Shown piece after piece: positions 1 through 10,205 of a DNA stretch of 64,000 nt. The notes under the pieces were generated by a model. It was not told where the DNA came from. It was given only the letters and a program-made list of their open reading frames with translations, and ran no database searches. Both the position numbers and the translations under genes were made by a program. Positions within the stretch are counted from its first letter, which is position 1, and every line of letters begins with the position of its first letter. Source of the DNA: Pseudoxanthomonas sacheonensis (GTDB taxonomy: Bacteria > Pseudomonadota > Gammaproteobacteria > Xanthomonadales > Xanthomonadaceae); the NCBI RefSeq assembly GCF_010093305.1, contig NZ_PDWS01000002.1, positions 248,001 to 312,000 on the forward strand, in the 5' to 3' direction.

Positions 1-413
1 TGCTGGTGCTGGACGAACCCACTCTGGGCCTGGACATCCTGTACCGCAAGCAGTTCTACCAGCGCCTGCTGGAGGATTACTTCGACGAGCAGAAGACCAT
101 CATCGTCACCACCCACCAGGTGGAGGAGATCGAGAACATCCTCACCGACGTGATGTTCATCCGCGACGGCAAGATCGTGCTGACCGCGGCCATGGACGAA
201 GTGGCCGACCGCTACACCGAAGTGCTGGCCTCGGCCGAACACGTCGAAACGGCCCGCGCGCTCAAGCCCATCGACGAACGCGCCCTGCCCTTCGGCAAGA
301 CCGTGATGCTGTTCGATGGCGTTCCCAGGCAGCAGCTCGCCGCCCTGGGCGAAACCCGCAACCCCGGCCTGGCCGATCTGTTCGTGGCCATCATGAAAGG
401 AACCTACGCATGA
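1..413 (+). CDS. ABC transporter ATP-binding protein, C-terminal part (5' end outside window)
   Basis: The frame is open at the left edge, so this is only the last ~136 residues of a nucleotide-binding subunit; the GTG at 6 is the Val of the Walker B strand, not a start. Visible are Walker B with the catalytic Glu and D-loop (LVLDEPTLGLD) and the switch-region His in TTHQVEEIE. The HQVEE...MFIRDGKIVL pattern is that of ABC-2 drug/lipid/peptide exporters. Its stop overlaps the start of the permease gene (ATGA at 410-413), so the two are translationally coupled and together form one exporter. The substrate cannot be read from the sequence. Walker A and the signature motif lie outside the window. 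Confidence 0.9.
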   Translation, partial: LVLDEPTLGLDILYRKQFYQRLLEDYFDEQKTIIVTTHQVEEIENILTDVMFIRDGKIVLTAAMDEVADRYTEVLASAEHVETARALKPIDERALPFGKTVMLFDGVPRQQLAALGETRNPGLADLFVAIMKGTYA

Positions 414-1405
414 ATGCCGTCACCACCCATGACCACAAGACCAACAAGTTCAAGTGGCTGCTGAAGCGGGAATTCTGGGAAAACCGCGGCGGTTTCCTGT
501 GGGCCCCGCTGATCACCGGCGCCATCATCTGCATCCTCACCGCGATATTCGCCGTGATCGGTCTGGTGCGGTTCAAGAACAGCGGCGCTGGGTCGGACCT
601 GCAGTTCAGCGGAAACATGGCCGAACACGCCCGTCAGATCGGCGGCATCGGCGACACTGCCCTGCTGGTCGGCATCAGCCTGACCACACTGGTGCTGGCG
701 TTCGTGGTGTTCTTCTACGCGCTGGGCTGTCTCTACGACGACCGCCGCGACCGCAGCGCGTTGTTCTGGAAATCGCTGCCGACTTCGGACCTGCAGATGG
801 TGTTGTCGAAGGCGACCTGGGCATTGCTGCTGGCCCCCGCCCTGTCCATCGCGGTGGGCGTGCTGATCGGCGTGGTGCTCTGGTTGATCGTCGGCGTCAC
901 CCTGGCGGCAGCGGGAATGCCGGGCATGTCCGCCGTCTTCACCCATGCCCATCCGTTGAGCGTGATCGGCAACACTCTGACCGTCATCCCTGTCTACCTG
1001 TTGTGGGCGCTGCCCGCGGTCGGCTGGTTGATGCTGTGCTCGGCCTGGGCGCGCAGCAAGCCGTTCCTGTGGGCCGTGCTGATTCCGGTTCTGGCCTGCG
1101 TGATCGTGAGCATGTCGGGCATCCTGCCGGGAATGGACATCAATTACGGCACCGTCTGGTACACGCTGGTCTACCGCGGATTGCTGAGCGTGGTGCCCGG
1201 CAGCTGGGCTCCGGCCAGCAGCGCGTTCGAGTCCAACTTCAACAACAACTCGGAAATTCACGGGCCGGCCGATCTGATGCACCTCATGAACGTCAGCAAC
1301 CTCGACGTCCTGGCTTCGCCGGACTTGTGGATCGGCGCGGCCGTCGGCGCGGCCTTCATCGCCGGCGCCATCTACCTGCGCCGCTGGCGCGAGCTGGCCG
1401 ACTGA
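410..1405 (+). CDS. ABC-2 type transporter permease
   Basis: A 331-residue inner-membrane protein with about six hydrophobic segments: around residues 30-55, 85-110, 140-170, 190-220, 225-245 and 300-325. The N-terminus (FKWLLKREFWENRGGF) is the amphipathic lead-in usual for ABC-2 permeases. The segment near residues 255-295 (SNFNNNSEIHG) looks like a periplasmic loop before the last helix. The start overlaps the stop of the ATPase gene by four bases, so the pair is one transporter. A strong GC hairpin (1414-1441) follows the stop. The family is clear; the cargo is unknown. Confidence 0.9.
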   Translation: MNAVTTHDHKTNKFKWLLKREFWENRGGFLWAPLITGAIICILTAIFAVIGLVRFKNSGAGSDLQFSGNMAEHARQIGGIGDTALLVGISLTTLVLAFVVFFYALGCLYDDRRDRSALFWKSLPTSDLQMVLSKATWALLLAPALSIAVGVLIGVVLWLIVGVTLAAAGMPGMSAVFTHAHPLSVIGNTLTVIPVYLLWALPAVGWLMLCSAWARSKPFLWAVLIPVLACVIVSMSGILPGMDINYGTVWYTLVYRGLLSVVPGSWAPASSAFESNFNNNSEIHGPADLMHLMNVSNLDVLASPDLWIGAAVGAAFIAGAIYLRRWRELAD

Positions 1406-1413
1406 TGCCGGCA

Positions 1414-1441
1414 CCGGGCGGGCCCATGGGGACCCGCCCGG
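1414..1441 (+). other. GC-rich intra-operon hairpin
   Basis: A perfect 9-bp stem, CCGGGCGGG (1414-1422) with CCCGCCCGG (1433-1441), encloses a 10-nt loop directly after the permease stop and 42 bases before the next gene. There is no U-tract, so it is not a canonical intrinsic terminator. It may act as an mRNA stability element that separates transporter and secreted-protein dosage. Confidence 0.6.
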
Positions 1442-1483
1442 CAACGAAACCCGCATAGCACTGGTTCGAACTGGAGTTCTCCC

Positions 1484-2314
1484 ATGCGCAAGCTGTCCCT
1501 GTTGACTCTGTTGTTGCTGGCGCCCGCCGCGGCTTTCGCGGCAACGCCGGAATGCAAGCACTCCCAGCCTCGGAATCTCGCGCTGGACCTGACCGGCGTC
1601 AAGGCGGTGGTTTTCGACATCGCCTCCAATGACCTGACCGTGGACGCCATCGCCGGCGCCAAGGCGGCCCTCGGAGGCCAAGCCTGCGCGTCCGACGAAA
1701 AATACCTGCAGCAACTCAAGCTGACCCAGCACAAAGCAGGCGACAAGCTGTACGTCACCGCCCGCCGCGAAGGCTCGGCCAGCGGAATTTTCCTGGGCAG
1801 CAACTACGCCTATCTGAAACTCGCCGCCACGTTGCCGGACGATGTGATGGTGCAGTTGAAAGTGGGCTCGGGCGATGCCGTGGTCACCGGCGCCCCGCTG
1901 CTCAGCGCCGATGTGGGCTCCGGCGATGTAGAAGCCAGGCACATACGCGGGCTGGTCGCGGCGACCGTCGGTTCCGGCGATATCACCCTGGAGGATATCG
2001 GATCGTTGCACGTCATCTCCGTGGGTTCCGGCGATCTTTCCGCCAGGAAGGTGCGCGGACCGGCCAAGGTAGGCAGCGTCGGTTCGGGCGATTTCGAACT
2101 GGATGGCGCATCGGGCGATGTGGAGATCGGATCGGTCGGCTCCGGCGACGCCAGAGTCACGGGAGTCTCCGGCAGCGTGAACGTGGCTTCGGTGGGATCG
2201 GGCGACGTCGAGGTCGACGACATCCGCGGCGATCTGTCCGTTGCTTCGAAAAGCAGCGGCTCGGTGAGCCACAATCGCGTCGATGGCCGCATCAGCGTGC
2301 CCAGCGACAACTGA
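1484..2314 (+). CDS. Secreted VGSGD-repeat protein (DUF2807/GIN-domain-like beta-helix)
   Basis: A 276-residue protein starting with a signal peptide (MRKLSLLTLLLLAPAAAFA, cleavage near residue 19). From about residue 126 the motif VGSGD recurs seven times every 17-19 residues, then decays to SKSSGSV. This is the pattern of the DUF2807/DUF4097 'head GIN domain' proteins, which fold as stacked beta strands with one turn per repeat. An SD-like GGAG precedes the ATG. It lies behind an ABC exporter and before a lipoprotein gene, suggesting an envelope role. Function is not established for the family; an adhesin role is only a database label. A beta-solenoid is inferred from the period. Confidence 0.75.
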   Translation: MRKLSLLTLLLLAPAAAFAATPECKHSQPRNLALDLTGVKAVVFDIASNDLTVDAIAGAKAALGGQACASDEKYLQQLKLTQHKAGDKLYVTARREGSASGIFLGSNYAYLKLAATLPDDVMVQLKVGSGDAVVTGAPLLSADVGSGDVEARHIRGLVAATVGSGDITLEDIGSLHVISVGSGDLSARKVRGPAKVGSVGSGDFELDGASGDVEIGSVGSGDARVTGVSGSVNVASVGSGDVEVDDIRGDLSVASKSSGSVSHNRVDGRISVPSDN

Positions 2315-2338
2315 CTCCGCCCCGCACTCGAGACTCCC

Positions 2339-3031
2339 ATGAAGACCATGCATTTTTCTCTCCTGCTCGCGCTTTCCCTGGCCGTACTGGTCGCCGGCTG
2401 CAGCCCGGGCACGCACGTCTCCACCGACAAGGGCAATGTCACCAGCAATGGCAAGGTCATCACGCTGCGCGCCAACGGCCAGCCCGACGCCAAAATTTCC
2501 GCTGATGGCGAGCTGACCATCGATGGCAAGGTGGTGGCCGTGAACGATGCGCAACGCGCGCTGCTGCAGAGCTACCTCAAGGAAATGAATGCGATGACCG
2601 CCGACGGCATCGCCATCGGCAAGCAGGGCGCCGCATTGGCGGGCACTGCGGTCAGCGAAGCCATCAAGGGCGCGATCAAGGGCGATGGCGACCAGGTCGA
2701 CGCCAAAGTCGAGGCCGAAGCCAAAAAGATCGAACAGCAGGCCATGCAGCTATGCAAACGGCTGGCGACCATCAAGGCTTCGCAGGACGCGCTGGCCGAG
2801 CAGCTTCCTGCGTTCAAGCCCTACGCCACCATCGATGCTTCCGATGTGGACGATTGCGGGTCCGAGAGCGGCGATAGCTACGCCGCGGGCAAGGAAGCCG
2901 GCGGCTCGCTGGCCAGAGCGATGAAGGGCGAGAACGAGAAAGCCGAACGGGCCGCTGCCGAGCCTGGCGACGCGGCTGCGCAGGCTGACGCCGCTGCCAC
3001 TGCCGCCGACAACGACGCAAAGAACCGCTGA
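2339..3031 (+). CDS. Lipoprotein, DUF2884/YggN-like
   Basis: A 230-residue predicted lipoprotein. The signal peptide ends in the lipobox LVAGC, giving Cys21 as the lipidated residue. The N-terminal domain (residues 25-75) is a series of short polar beta strands (GNVTSNGKVITL, GQPDAKISADGELTIDG). The middle is helical and contains KQGAALAGTAVSEAIKGAIKG. The C-terminal tail (residues ~185-230) is Ala/Glu/Asp-rich and low in complexity. The overall plan resembles DUF2884 (E. coli YggN), an envelope family of unknown function. It follows the VGSGD gene by 24 bases and is probably co-transcribed with it. The family assignment is from memory of the pattern, hence moderate confidence. Confidence 0.6.
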   Translation: MKTMHFSLLLALSLAVLVAGCSPGTHVSTDKGNVTSNGKVITLRANGQPDAKISADGELTIDGKVVAVNDAQRALLQSYLKEMNAMTADGIAIGKQGAALAGTAVSEAIKGAIKGDGDQVDAKVEAEAKKIEQQAMQLCKRLATIKASQDALAEQLPAFKPYATIDASDVDDCGSESGDSYAAGKEAGGSLARAMKGENEKAERAAAEPGDAAAQADAAATAADNDAKNR

Positions 3032-3039
3032 TTCCGGCT

Positions 3040-3063
3040 GCCGTCGCGCGCATGCGTGACGGC
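3040..3063. terminator. Hairpin between convergent genes (candidate bidirectional terminator)
   Basis: GCCGTCGCGC (3040-3049) pairs with GCGTGACGGC (3054-3063), a 10-bp stem with one G-T pair and a GCAT loop. It lies between the stop of the lipoprotein gene (3031) and the stop of fumC (3076) on the other strand. No U-run follows on either side, so efficiency is uncertain. Confidence 0.5.
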
Positions 3064-3075
3064 AACACCCACATC

Positions 3076-6067
<2,992 letters not shown>

Positions 6068-6071
6068 ACGA

Positions 6072-6202
6072 CGTCATCCCAGCGGCTTTCAACAGCCAAA
6101 TGGCTGGTCAAGCTGGGATCCATTTTGACTTTCGCGTTTCAGCAGGAATGCACCGATGTCCAGCCAAGATCAAGATGGATCCCAGCTTTCGCTGGGATGA
6201 CG
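6072..6202. repeat. REP-like element pair (CGTCATCCCAGCG variant) with a 25-nt nested insert
   Basis: The left unit (CGTCATCCCAGCG...AAGCTGGGATCCATTTTGACTTT) and inverted right unit (AAGATCAAGATGGATCCCAGC...GGGATGACG) enclose a short spacer. The left unit carries 25 extra bases at 6085-6109, where the copy at 16784 has a single A. It lies between purB and the VOC operon and could form a large stem-loop at the 3' end of purB mRNA. Confidence 0.85.
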
Positions 6203-6210
6203 AGCAAGCG

Positions 6211-6579
6211 ATGATGCCCGCACTCCCCGAAAACCAGGCTCAAGGCGTCATAGAGATTGTCGGACCCGATGTCGAGGCACTGCTGGAGTTCTATCTGTCG
6301 ATAGGCTTTGAACTGGAGCGTCGCGACGGCGATTTCGCAGTGGTGCATTGGGAAGGCACGCGACTATTCCTGGCGGGCAACCCCGATGCGCCGGTCACCG
6401 ACTGCTGGCGCAGCCTGCGCATCATGGTCGACAACGTAGATGCCAAGTGGGACGAGGCCAACCGGTTGCAATTGGAAATAAGTAATCCGATCGCGGACAA
6501 ACCCTATGGATTGCGCGATTTCGTTCTCAAGGATCCGGCCGGCTTCGGCCTTCGCTTCGCCCAAGCGATCTCCGCATGA
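6211..6579 (+). CDS. VOC superfamily protein (glyoxalase/bleomycin-resistance fold), first copy
   Basis: A ~122-residue single-module VOC protein: strands IEIVGPDVEALLEFYLSIGF, then FAVVHWEGTRLFL, LRIMVDNVDAKWDEA and FVLKDPAGFGLRFAQA, the beta-alpha-beta-beta-beta order of the fold. The final FxxxDPxGxxLxF motif is typical. I set the start at the ATG ATG pair at 6211/6214; the frame is open further upstream only because it runs through a REP element. Its stop overlaps the next start (ATGA, 6576-6579). VOC proteins range from lyases to dioxygenases and drug-binding proteins, so the substrate is unknown. Confidence 0.8.
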   Translation: MMPALPENQAQGVIEIVGPDVEALLEFYLSIGFELERRDGDFAVVHWEGTRLFLAGNPDAPVTDCWRSLRIMVDNVDAKWDEANRLQLEISNPIADKPYGLRDFVLKDPAGFGLRFAQAISA

Positions 6580-6974
6580 AGCAACTCATCAACATCGACG
6601 TACCAGATCTTGTGGCCGCTGAAGCTTTCTATGGCGAAGCATTCGGCCTGCGGCCCGGCCGCCGTCTCGGCCGCGAAGTCCTGGAAATGCTCGGCGGCAC
6701 TGCGCCGCTATACCTCTTGCAGAAAGCACCCGACAGCATCGGCGCGGCAGATGATACGCGCACCTACCAGCGACATTGGATGCCGATGCATGTGGACGTG
6801 GTGGTCGATGAGTTGGAACCGGCGCTCGAACGCGCGCTTGCCGCGGGCGCCATCAAGGAAGGATTGATTCGCGAAGCCGGCTGGGGGCGTATCGTCCAGC
6901 TGGCCGATCCCTTTGGCCATGGCTGGTGCCTGTTGCAGTTCGTGGGCCGCGGCTACGACGAGATTGCCACATGA
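6576..6974 (+). CDS. VOC superfamily protein, second copy
   Basis: A 132-residue VOC protein. The N-terminal module [20 protein letters not shown] and the C-terminal [19 protein letters not shown] are the standard strand-helix and DPFGxxxxLxxF segments. The middle strand [18 protein letters not shown] holds a His in the position often used as a metal ligand. It overlaps both neighbours by four bases and may pair with the preceding VOC protein, since the fold works as a dimer of modules. No specific substrate can be assigned. Confidence 0.85.
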   Translation: MKQLINIDVPDLVAAEAFYGEAFGLRPGRRLGREVLEMLGGTAPLYLLQKAPDSIGAADDTRTYQRHWMPMHVDVVVDELEPALERALAAGAIKEGLIREAGWGRIVQLADPFGHGWCLLQFVGRGYDEIAT

Positions 6975-7903
6975 CCCTGCGCAACACCCTGCTCCGCTAC
7001 GCGTTCGCACCCGCTCTTTTGCTGCTTGCCCAGCAGGTCACCGCCTCGGACAAGATCGCAGCGCCCCCCACTTCCACCAAAGTGTGTGCCGACGACGCGG
7101 ACTGGAGCGATCCGTCCGCTCCGCTGCGGGTCTACGGCAACACCTGGTATGTCGGCACCTGCGGGATAGGCGCCTTGCTGGTGACTTCGCCGCAGGGCCA
7201 CATTCTGATCGACGGCGCCACCTCGCAAGCCGGGGCGCAGATCCTGGCGAACATCCGTTCCCTTGGCTTCAGGCCGGAAGACGTGCGCGCCATCCTGTCC
7301 ACGCACGAGCACTCCGACCATGCCGGCGGACTGGCCGGACTGCAACGCGCCACCGGCGCCCCGGTGCTTGCGCGCGCACCCGCCGTGGAAACGCTGAAAC
7401 GCGGCGCCAGCGACCGCAGCGACCCGCAGCTCCTGGAACTCACGCCCTTCCCCGCAGTCGCCAACGTGAAGTCCATCGCCGATGACGAAATAGTCGCGGT
7501 CGGTCCGCTGGCGCTGCAGGCCATCGCCACGCCCGGACATACGGCCGGCGGCACCAGTTGGACCTGGCGTTCGTGCGAAGGCGATGACTGCCGGCAGATC
7601 GTTTATGCGGACAGCCTGACCGCCATCTCCGACGATACCTATCGTTTCAGCGACGACGACGCGCATCCGGGCTATCTTGCCGCGTTCCGCGAAACGCTGG
7701 CGCGCGTGGACGCGCTGCCCTGCGATATCCTGATCACGCCGCATCCTTCGGCCAGCGGTTTGTGGTCGCGTATCGGTCCCGGCGCCAACCAGCCGCTGGC
7801 CGACACCGGCGCCTGCCGCGCTTACGCGCAGAAGGCCACGGCACGGCTGGACAAGCGTCTGGCCGACGAAGCCGCCGCCCCCGCCGACAAGAGCGCGCCA
7901 TGA
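6971..7903 (+). CDS. Subclass B3 metallo-beta-lactamase
   Basis: A 310-residue periplasmic Zn hydrolase with a signal peptide (residues 1 to ~25, ending QQVTA). All B3 ligands are in place: H112, H114 and H190 for Zn1; D116, H117 and H258 for Zn2 ([27 protein letters not shown]). The TPGHTxGGTSWTW and YADSL segments match the L1 group of Stenotrophomonas and its relatives. It should hydrolyse penicillins, cephalosporins and carbapenems, but some B3-like proteins have weak activity. The start overlaps the previous stop (ATGA), which rules out the earlier in-frame GTG and ATG. The neighbours are housekeeping-like, so it looks native to the chromosome rather than acquired. Confidence 0.9.
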   Translation: MTLRNTLLRYAFAPALLLLAQQVTASDKIAAPPTSTKVCADDADWSDPSAPLRVYGNTWYVGTCGIGALLVTSPQGHILIDGATSQAGAQILANIRSLGFRPEDVRAILSTHEHSDHAGGLAGLQRATGAPVLARAPAVETLKRGASDRSDPQLLELTPFPAVANVKSIADDEIVAVGPLALQAIATPGHTAGGTSWTWRSCEGDDCRQIVYADSLTAISDDTYRFSDDDAHPGYLAAFRETLARVDALPCDILITPHPSASGLWSRIGPGANQPLADTGACRAYAQKATARLDKRLADEAAAPADKSAP

Positions 7904-9075
7904 TCGAAGTCCACGCCACCGCCAAACATTTCCTGGGCATGCCTGCGGCGAAGTTCCTGCAGGAATACTGGCAAAAGAAGCCGCTGCTGATCCGCGCCGC
8001 TTTTCCGGACTTCGTGTCGCCCATCGAACCGGAGGACCTGGCTGGTCTGGCCTGCGAAGAACTGGCCCTGTCGCGCATCGTCGCCCACGACCGTGCGGCC
8101 GATGCCTGGACGCTGCGCACCGGCCCCTTCAGCGAGGAAGAATTCCCCGGCATGCCCGACCACGACTGGACCCTGCTGGTGCAGGATGTGGACAAGTGGG
8201 ACGTGGACGTGCGCCAGTTGCTGGGGCACTTCGATTTCCTGCCGCGCTGGCGCATCGACGATGTGATGGTCAGCTTCGCCGCCACCGGCGGTTCGGTGGG
8301 CGCGCATGTGGACCAGTACGACGTATTCCTGCTGCAGGGCCAGGGCCAGCGCCGCTGGCAGATCGATGCCGGCAAGAATCCACCCACCCGTTTCCGCGAC
8401 GATGCGGAATTGAAACTGCTGCGTGAATTCACCGCGACCCACGACTGGGTCCTGGAACCGGGCGACATGCTGTACCTGCCGCCGGGCGTGCCGCACCATG
8501 GCGTTGCGGTCAACCCGTGCCTGACGCTTTCCATCGGCATGCGCGCGCCATCTTCGGCCGAACTGGTCAGCGACTACCTGGACAACCTGATCGCCGACGC
8601 GGACGAATCGTTGCGCTACCACGACCCGGATCTGGTCCCGCCCAAGGATCCCAACGAAATCGACGCTGCGGCGATGGTCCGCGCGGTCGAGGCATTGAAT
8701 GCGTTGCGGCTCAACGATCCGGACAAGCTGGGGGACTGGTTCGGTCGTTTCATCACCACCTACCGCGCCGGCGGCGAAGTGGTGGCCGGCGGCGATCCGC
8801 GCTCGCGCATCGAAATCGAATGGGACCTGCAACAAGGCGCTGTACTGCAACGCCACCCGTTCTCGCGCCTGGCCTGGCGCCGCAGCGGCCGCCAGGCCAC
8901 GCTGTTCTGCAGCGGCCTGGAATTCAGCCTGCCGGTGAAGGACGCGCAGCGCCTGGCCGCTGCCGAGACGCTCGACGGCGACGCCTATGCCGGGCTTTCC
9001 GAAAGCGGCCGCGACGTGGCCATGGAACTCCATTCCCAGGGCCATTATCAGCTGCTGGTGGACGAGGACGACTGA
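7900..9075 (+). CDS. roxA: 50S ribosomal protein uL16 arginine 3-hydroxylase (cupin/JmjC oxygenase)
   Basis: An Fe(II)/2-oxoglutarate oxygenase that hydroxylates an Arg of ribosomal protein uL16 in the YcfD/RoxA family. At 391 residues it is slightly longer than E. coli YcfD (373). The iron triad is visible as H136-V-D138 ([16 protein letters not shown]) and H199 in PPGVPHHG. The N-terminal [14 protein letters not shown] is the family hallmark. The remaining ~170 residues form the C-terminal dimerisation and winged-helix region. The start overlaps the beta-lactamase stop by four bases. Family assignment is strong; the exact target is inferred from homologues. Confidence 0.9.
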   Translation: MIEVHATAKHFLGMPAAKFLQEYWQKKPLLIRAAFPDFVSPIEPEDLAGLACEELALSRIVAHDRAADAWTLRTGPFSEEEFPGMPDHDWTLLVQDVDKWDVDVRQLLGHFDFLPRWRIDDVMVSFAATGGSVGAHVDQYDVFLLQGQGQRRWQIDAGKNPPTRFRDDAELKLLREFTATHDWVLEPGDMLYLPPGVPHHGVAVNPCLTLSIGMRAPSSAELVSDYLDNLIADADESLRYHDPDLVPPKDPNEIDAAAMVRAVEALNALRLNDPDKLGDWFGRFITTYRAGGEVVAGGDPRSRIEIEWDLQQGAVLQRHPFSRLAWRRSGRQATLFCSGLEFSLPVKDAQRLAAAETLDGDAYAGLSESGRDVAMELHSQGHYQLLVDEDD

Positions 9076-9983
9076 TGGACGCACGCGCCTTCCATGTGGA
9101 ACCCATCGACTACGCGACCGGGCTGGCCGAACTGCGCGCGGTGCGCGAAACGGTGTTCGTGCTGGAGCAACAGGTGCCGGTCGAAGAGGAATGGGACGCG
9201 CTGGATCCGCTCTGCCGGCACGTCATCGCCCGCGACCGCGACGGCAAACCCATCGGCACCGGACGGCTGACGCCGGAGCGCAAGATCGGCCGCATGGCGG
9301 TACTGGCCGACTGGCGCGGCCAGGGCGTGGGCGATGCGATGCTGGCCGCGCTGCTGTCAGAGGCCCGCAACCAGGGCTGGCCGGCGGTGTCTTTGAACGC
9401 GCAGGTATCGGCCGAAGCCTTCTATGCGCGCCAGGGTTTCGTTCCCTACGGCGAACGCTTCTGGGAAGCGGGTATCGAACACCAGGCCATGCGCCGGGTC
9501 CTGCACGGCCCCACCGTCGTGGAGAACGCCGCCGGGGCCATCGCCGCGCTGACCGCCGTGACCGCGCAGGCCCGCCGCTGCCTGCGCATCTACAGTCGGG
9601 AGCTGGATCCCGGCTTGCTGGACAATCCGCTGGCGCTGGATGCGCTGCGCCGCTTCGCCACCGGTACCCGTGGCGGCGAAATACAGATCCTGCTGCAGGA
9701 CGCCGCCACTCCGCAGCGCACCCTCGCGCCGCTGCTGACCCTGGCCCAGCGTCTGCCGAGCGTGTTCGCGTTCCGTGAAGTCCGCGAGCCCGTAGACAAG
9801 GCCTACGCATCTGCTTTCGTCTGCAACGATGTGAGCGGCTACTACTTCCGCCCGCTGGGCCACCGCTTCGATGGCGAGGCCGACCTGGACGGCGCGGGCC
9901 GCGCCCGGCAGTTGTACGAGGAGTTCGGCCGCTTCTGGGAGCGTTCACGGCCCTGCACCGAGTACCGGGCACTGGGGATCTGA
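9075..9983 (+). CDS. GNAT N-acetyltransferase fused to a C-terminal domain of unknown function
   Basis: A 302-residue two-domain protein. Residues 1-145 are a GNAT of the ElaA type: the acetyl-CoA loop is RMAVLADWRGQGVGDAML and VSLNAQVSAEAFYARQGF forms the last strand-helix. Residues ~155-302 form a second domain (RRCLRIYSRELDPGLLD, then GEIQILLQD). Its strand-loop pattern resembles the DUF7931 type found behind GNAT domains and is slightly reminiscent of the PLD fold; no HKD motif is present. The ATG overlaps the roxA stop (TGATG). It is the last gene of a five-gene chain and an intrinsic terminator follows. Substrate unknown. Confidence 0.8.
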   Translation: MDARAFHVEPIDYATGLAELRAVRETVFVLEQQVPVEEEWDALDPLCRHVIARDRDGKPIGTGRLTPERKIGRMAVLADWRGQGVGDAMLAALLSEARNQGWPAVSLNAQVSAEAFYARQGFVPYGERFWEAGIEHQAMRRVLHGPTVVENAAGAIAALTAVTAQARRCLRIYSRELDPGLLDNPLALDALRRFATGTRGGEIQILLQDAATPQRTLAPLLTLAQRLPSVFAFREVREPVDKAYASAFVCNDVSGYYFRPLGHRFDGEADLDGAGRARQLYEEFGRFWERSRPCTEYRALGI

Positions 9984-10033
9984 GCGGCAGCTCCGGTGAA
10001 GGCGGCGTGCACGACAGTTCCGTGACAGCCATG

Positions 10034-10053
10034 CCCGCCGGTTGGGCGGTTTT
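10034..10053 (+). terminator. Intrinsic terminator after the VOC/lactamase/roxA/GNAT operon
   Basis: CCCGCC (10034-10039) and GGGCGG (10044-10049) form a perfect stem with a GGTT loop, followed by TTTT. It lies 50 bases after the GNAT stop and before the sucA promoter, and so closes the five-gene operon. Confidence 0.75.
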
Positions 10054-10101
10054 CCTTCGCCATTAGTCCAATGCGGGTGCCCGCCCCATTCACCATGCGC
10101 G

Positions 10102-10107
10102 TATAAT
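10102..10107 (+). promoter_or_regulatory. Candidate sigma-70 -10 box of sucA
   Basis: A perfect TATAAT lies about 100 bases upstream of the sucA start. No good -35 is seen at 16-18 bases, so it may need an activator. It is the only strong -10 match between the terminator and sucA. Confidence 0.5.
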
Positions 10108-10205
10108 TTCCGCGTATTCATCTCGCCCGGGCGGGGCCCCACCCATACCCGCCGGAACCCCCCAAGCCAGACATCGGCCCTCCGACAAAGCCAACCTACG
10201 CCATC

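Noticed and set aside
404-2554. A 716-codon open frame on the minus strand opposite the permease and VGSGD genes
   Set aside because: The composition is a typical high-GC antisense shadow (His/Gln/Arg/Asp-rich, no domain) while the plus strand has clear genes with signal peptide and couplings.
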